Origin: Druceiella hillmani
Taxonomy: Eukaryota > Arthropoda > Insecta > Lepidoptera > Hepialidae
Assembly: GCA_039881145.1 (NCBI GenBank)
Contig: JAYKKI010000005.1
Span: 24,547,501 to 24,611,500 of the forward strand
Reading direction: 5' to 3'
Length of the DNA: 64,000 bases
In this document: positions 59,131 to 64,000 of the stretch, one piece after another
Layout: every line of letters starts with the position of its first letter
Numbering within the stretch: the stretch's first letter is position 1
Made by a program: the position numbers and the translations under genes
Notes under the pieces: generated by a model
Database searches by the model: none
Told to the model about the DNA's origin: nothing
Seen by the model: the letters and a program-made list of their open reading frames with translations, nothing else

Positions 59131-60374
59131 TTGATATTTAATCGGCTTGACCGTTTTAAAATTATATTGCAGATATATGAAAAACGGAAATAAAATTATT
59201 TCCCTATCCTATCCTATCCCTATGTCCGGTAATCGTCACAGATACGCGACAGTGAGCACAGAGTACTAACAAAGCTCGGAAAAATCGTAAGTCCTGCCAA
59301 GTTCGTTACAAAGGATTAGCTAATATAACTTCTCTTCTTTTCTCCCCAATGTGCGTTGTGTCGTGATCAAATGACATTTGGGCAATGAATTAACTTATGT
59401 CACCGCTTACCAATATGTTGAAATCACTGGTTGTGCATTACAATGCAGAAACAAGATTCGGTATGATAACTTTTGAATGAGGAATAAGTATTTTTGCCGT
59501 AAACCATTAGCAGTACCTTGTACTTTCATTTGAAATATCAATTTTTTTTATTTCTCTTCTACTAAATATAGTTCAGTACAACTAATTTTTCTCTCGAAAC
59601 TTCGTATGCCGCATTAAATTATAAATTATACTATGCACGGTATTATTTCTAATTAAATTTCACTGCGGTATGAAACAAAATTAATCGCAGTCAAGCCTCT
59701 AAACTCTAATTAAGGTAATTTTATATACTCTAAAATTGGATCGCCATATAAGCTAGAATAGAGCAATATAATAAAAATAGTAAATATAATAAAAAACAAA
59801 TTTAAAATATATTACGTTTGTCAAACCAGTACCAGTAACATTATGCTTGCTAAACTGCTTTAGTTAAAATATTATAATGCTATTAACTGCACTTAATTTT
59901 TAACTCAGTATTTGTTTAATTTTCGATTTTTTATTGCAAAAGAATTCTTGTCTTTATAGCAGAACATTTCAATTGCCTATTAATTTTAAAAAGTTTTTAT
60001 GAGCTTGGTTTTTCCCATATTCCTCCGAAGTAAAACATTGGTAACTATATTAATGTCAATTAAAAATAGGTCTTATTCTTATCTCTAATTCTCAATAATA
60101 TTTCATAACGGAACACATCTCTTCTCACTTTATGAGTGTACGTGGTGCAATATTATTAAACATAATTATAATAAACAATTTGAAAGTAAACTTTAATAAA
60201 TCTGAAATATTGTATTTATAAGTCGTATTTATGAAACACAATAGAACGTAGGGTAATTTATACTTTATAATTACTTTACATATTTCTATCTTGGTGATAT
60301 AAAATAAACCCGGATTTATTACAGTTTCATTATGAAGTTTCTTAATATATCGTCGCTGTGGTGTGTTGGGTTGA

Positions 60375-60520
60375 TCAGAATGCATACGGCCTTTAGCGGA
60401 GCGGCGCACCGCGGGGACACAGGTTCAATTCCCGACCGCTCGTCGGGCTTGACTGGATTGGTGTTCTGGTTGACTGTAAGAGATTGCTCTCGTAGCAATA
60501 AGTCCGTATCAAGAAGATAT
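60375..60520 (+). mobile_element. SINE-like fragment with tRNA B-box
   Basis: A GC-rich island contains GGTTCAATTCCCG (60422-60434), an RNA polymerase III B-box. TAGCGGAGCGG (60394-60404) fits an A-box but is only 17 bp upstream, shorter than in a tRNA. The downstream part (GGTTGACTGTAAGAGATTGC, TCGTAGCAATAAGTCCG) is of a type I associate with lepidopteran SINEs. The block is absent from the 28-32 kb paralogue. Confidence 0.5.
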
Positions 60521-62850
60521 ATCAACGTCAACAAATACAAATAGATGGTAAAATGATAACCATAAAGACACATTGCATGTGTTTTCAATAATAGACCAAT
60601 ACACACAGTCGCAAAGATAATTTCAATACCTTTACAAAAAGAATAGAATTACTATGTTAATAGTAATCTAAAAAAATAGTAAAAAATAGTGATCGAAATG
60701 AATATGGAACCATGCTGACATTTGGTCAAAAAAACAACAACTAATAAAAATATATTGACTGCCTCAAAAGTAACAAATTAAAAAGTCGGAAGCTTTTATG
60801 TATAATATCAATATCATTTTTCTATCTAAATTTTTCTCTCAATACATGCGGAATTACAGCCGTTACTTACAATGCGTGGCAGCGCGTCAACTGCAAGCAA
60901 TGTTATCGCAAAGTTAAGATACATTAAGTCGCTGGCCCTATTGTGTGGTAAATTATATAAAGCACTGGGTGGACGCTATTAATAGGATGTCTGCGCGTCT
61001 TAATTATAAGTTTTTTCAAACCTGTTTCAAGTTGATAGTAAACATACGTAGATGATTACAAATCCCACAGTTTTTATGTTATTTAGGATATTTTATTCCA
61101 GTAAAAGATTTACATGGTAATAAAAGGATAAATTATATAAATGAGCAGCTTAACAAATGCAAATGATGCAATATAGTACATAGAACAAAAATAATTTCAG
61201 ATTGATGTAAATTATTAAAGTACTGGAAATTGAGGTCTAAGATGAACGTTGCGAAGAGTAATTATATTAGTGTTCCAAACGAATGGTTGTTAGAGTATTA
61301 ACAAAGATGGTAAACGGGGGCATAACCTAAAAAAGAAAATCTTCTAACACGAATTGTAAAAAAAAAATCGGAACATAAAACAGTTCGCAAAACACACCCG
61401 AACGTGAAAAAAGTCAATCAAAATACCATCCAACTACGGGGTAGATTGAATGAGTCTAAATATCCGATAATATTCTCTTGAAGACTAAAATATTAAAGTT
61501 ATTCAAAAAGCATTCCGACTAATCGCCTGTCACAGACTGCAGCTTTTCACCTTTTTCAATAAAGTAAATTTTCCAATACTGAAAGTTTTATGGTTAATTA
61601 TTGGCAAATACTTTATCGAAAGTTTGTTTGCTTCTTTGCAGACAAGATTTTGTTGTCATAATAAACGGCTTTGTAATGTTAGTAGATATTTCAATGCAAT
61701 TAGGTAATAAGTTTGACTTGTGCTTGTTTGCTTTGTTGACAAAAATAATGAAGTCGATGTGAAATTTAATTGATGGACGGCTATGAAGACAACATGGCTA
61801 AACTTGATTTGGATTTTATTCAACAATTTGGGTCAAATAAATGAATAGTTAAATGTTATATGCGAATTTAGATATATATGCCCTTTCATTACAAGCAAAA
61901 AGAATATTTTGATCTCGTCTTTTTGTGCCAAATTTGTACGCTAAAGAAGAATCTTAATAGAATAAAGTCATGAAATTAAAATATTAAAATATTACATATT
62001 TCATATGACTCAATAGAACAAGTATGGATGTAACATTTGCACCTTAAATCAATTACATCGATACAAACGCCTGACAGTGTCTATTACATTTTTCATAATA
62101 CAATTTTAAATTTCCATTAAATTACAGCAAATGTAAAATTTTATTTCACTCGATTGATTTAATAATAAGAAAATAAGAAAACTGACAAAAATAAAAAATA
62201 TTCTTCAATATATAAAAATTGTTATATATATTTAAAAAAGTTAGCAAGAGATAAAAACATTAGAAGGTGCTCGTGTATAAATATGAGAATTTCAATGAGA
62301 AGTAGCATAACGTCGTTTTTGTTATTTAACTCGAATAATGCAGGATCAGATCAGGAAAAGTCAATATAAAAAAAAAGTACAATAGTTTCTAGGAAGGAAA
62401 TACTTACATTTCCACCCATTGTGATATTTATTCAAGTTTGCATAATACTGAGTGATATTTTCTGTTGACAGGTTATCGACAAGTATGATATTAAAAGAAA
62501 ATATTTCTTGAATACACATTATAAATCACATTTCTTAATGTATATAAATTATTAATACACGTAAACAACTACAAAAGTTTCGAAATACACAATAGTAAAA
62601 GTAAATTCTTAAGGCAATAGCTACACAACCAACGCAATAATTATTTATAAAATTTAGTAAATTATGACAAATTTACTAAATTTAACTATTGTCACTAAAT
62701 GGAAATTAGGTAAAGGTTTTCCATGGTACAGACTCTTCCGATTTTTTAAATTTATTTACCTTGACTTTAGGTACCAATGGGGAAAATTTCAGTGCCTAGA
62801 TTTCGAGAGCAAAATTAAAACCCACATTTCTAAAAAAAGTCGCACAAAGT

Positions 62851-63150
62851 GTTTAACCACTTGTTATGATATTTGCATCGATAATAAAGATATACAAGAT
62901 GAACTGTAAGAAAAAAAATATAGCGATATATTGAAAAAAAATATTTTCTTTGTGTAGAGCATCCTACTATGTTCTATAGTATATTTTTTGACGTGAAACG
63001 TCTTTTCTTTCATTAAGTACCCCTTACTTATAAAATCATATGCGAAACATGTTGCTTCGATGATGACTATAGCTCCGTGACCGCGTGCCAGAACTGATTC
63101 ATATATCATTGAAAATATTCATATATCATTTATATATCATTGAAAAGAGT
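62851..63150. other. AT-rich spacer with small tandem repeat
   Basis: TTCATATATCATT is repeated three times at about 63098-63141. Nothing else recognised. Confidence 0.5.
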
Positions 63151-64000
63151 AAAGTAGCTATTACTCATAACCTACTAGATAGCACCAGTGCGGCGTGACA
63201 CATATCGCAATTTGGGCTAAAAATTGATGCTTGGAAGGCGGTCGTTTGCTTGTAACTCATCAGTACGTGTATGGATTAAGACGAAGGTTAACGTGTTCAT
63301 TACGATTAGTTGCCCTCTAAACACGTACAAAATAATTGATGCACACCAAAACTAATAGCGTATTAAAGATGAATTTTATGGAAAATTCCAGACTAATTCG
63401 ATTATGGCGTCTCCTAGATGTACAGTTACGCGTCGAAAACAAAGAAGTGGCCAAACAAAGAGAAGACGCGGCCACTACCAGTCGCCTCGACTGGACGGTC
63501 TCAAAACTGAGATAAGTGCAGGAGTCGCATCCGTACCTCCATATTGCTGGACAAAGCAGATTGGCCAAATGGCCCAGATTTTAGCCAACCAAGTTGTCTA
63601 TATTCCCAATGTAGGCAGACGAGAGCTCCAGTCAATCAGTGGAGAATCAGGTGGGTAATTAGTATAGGTCCCACTGTCCGAATACGTCACCTCAACCGGA
63701 GCAATTTGGATGTTCGCCGGATAACTCTAGGTGATGGAAGTTGGCTTCGGAATGATTTAATATTGTCTTTATGAACGCGATTGATTGTAGTTCTTAAACG
63801 ACTTGGAGGCCGTGACTGCATACATTGACGGCAAGTTTTAAAGATGTGAACATTTCTCACAGGGTGACTGCTCAAATACTGTAACGCGATAAAATTCATC
63901 GGGCTAGGGGGCGAGCTCCATGTACCGGTCGTTTTTGGAGATTTCAGCCCGTCGCCTATAGACTGAGAGCAGCTACGCGAGTACTTACGCCAACACTTTA
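63151..64000. other. Balanced-composition terminal segment, unidentified
   Basis: Base composition rises clearly over the rest of the window. Overlapping open frames occur on both strands (plus 63404-63658 and 63544-63774; minus 63317-63568 and 63687-63899), so not more than one can be real. No domain is recognised. It could be the edge of a gene, an LTR or another transposon continuing past 64000. Confidence 0.4.
63369..63515 (+). CDS. Short open frame with conserved-looking charged peptide, possible exon or transposon ORF start
   Basis: ATG 63369 (second ATG 63378) to TAA 63513-63515, 48 residues. It includes ENSRLIRLWRLLDVQLRVEN, KEVAKQREDAATTSRLDW and TVSKLR. It is charged, helix-forming and free of the F/I/N/K bias of chance frames here, which is why I prefer it to the longer frames overlapping it in other registers. 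No family is recognised. It may be a first exon (GATAAGTG follows, a weak donor) or the start of a transposon ORF. Confidence 0.3.
   Translation: MNFMENSRLIRLWRLLDVQLRVENKEVAKQREDAATTSRLDWTVSKLR

Larger units (their letters stand above)
58920..62850 (+). repeat. Old duplicated block, copy 2 (partner 28500-32050)
   Basis: See the partner entry for paired landmarks. This copy has gained several hundred bases between about 59.6 and 60.85 kb, including a tRNA-like SINE fragment. It lacks the retroelement insertion and the threefold amplification seen in copy 1. The 81-residue plus frame (62664-62909) at its end is not conserved in the partner. Confidence 0.8.

Overview
This window reads as a gene-poor, strongly AT-rich stretch of insect nuclear DNA, most probably from a moth or butterfly (Lepidoptera). 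No intact protein-coding gene, rRNA, tRNA, CRISPR array or bacterial-style operon is supported. Most open frames are short, sit in low-complexity DNA and resemble nothing I know. The lepidopteran assignment rests on interspersed repeats I recognise: remnants of the 'GTTCCGTACCTCAAAA' repeat (about 19.35, 21.4 on the minus strand, 23.4, 25.3 and 55.6 kb); the 'CAGTCGAATTGAGAAC' repeat tail (21.47 and 49.97 kb); the 'AATATTATAAATGTGAAAG ... TTTGTTTGTTTG' repeat (44.46 kb); and RTE-type LINE tails with the GE(A/T)YVQQWTS signature followed by GATGATGAT (59.07 kb, more decayed at 28.65 kb).

Layout. 1-8.3 kb: diverged repeat pairs, a roughly 90-bp minisatellite (5.06-5.86 kb) and two copies of a small retroelement family (4.84 and 7.19 kb). 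8.3-19 kb: mostly unrecognised AT-rich DNA with microsatellites and hairpins, ending in a GC-rich scrap at 19.0 kb. 19.3-26 kb: lepidopteran repeat remnants. 26.25-27.96 kb: a decayed pogo/Tigger-like DNA transposon, with matching degraded ends and a broken transposase on the minus strand. 28.5-32 kb: one half of an old, large duplication whose partner is 58.9-62.85 kb. 32-37.8 kb: a desert. 37.77-38.41 kb: a near-identical 320-bp tandem duplication. 40.3-41.2 kb: a second minisatellite. 45.1-47.2 kb: the 3' end of a Copia element (minus strand) abutting the broken 3' half of a Gypsy pol gene (plus strand). 52.25-54.5 kb: a tandem pair of about 1.1-kb repeats carrying fold-back palindromes. 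54.85-55.16 kb: the fullest copy of the small retroelement family. 58.59-58.84 kb: an alternating purine-pyrimidine tract next to a 62-bp near-perfect palindrome. 63.1-64 kb: a less AT-rich end with unrecognised open frames.

The most interesting item is a family of very short insertions (copies at 4.85, 7.20, 29.19 and 54.88 kb). Three copies carry a hammerhead-ribozyme-like core: CTGANGA, a short stem II, GAAA, a very short stem III, TC, and a stem I of CCAC/GTGG in the two clearest copies. Three copies are flanked by 11-13 bp target-site duplications, and two have a 5' inversion. This fits a short non-autonomous, ribozyme-bearing, Penelope-like retroelement. No genes here work together as a pathway; the window is best read as intergenic or large-intron DNA shaped by transposon decay, local duplication and microsatellite growth.
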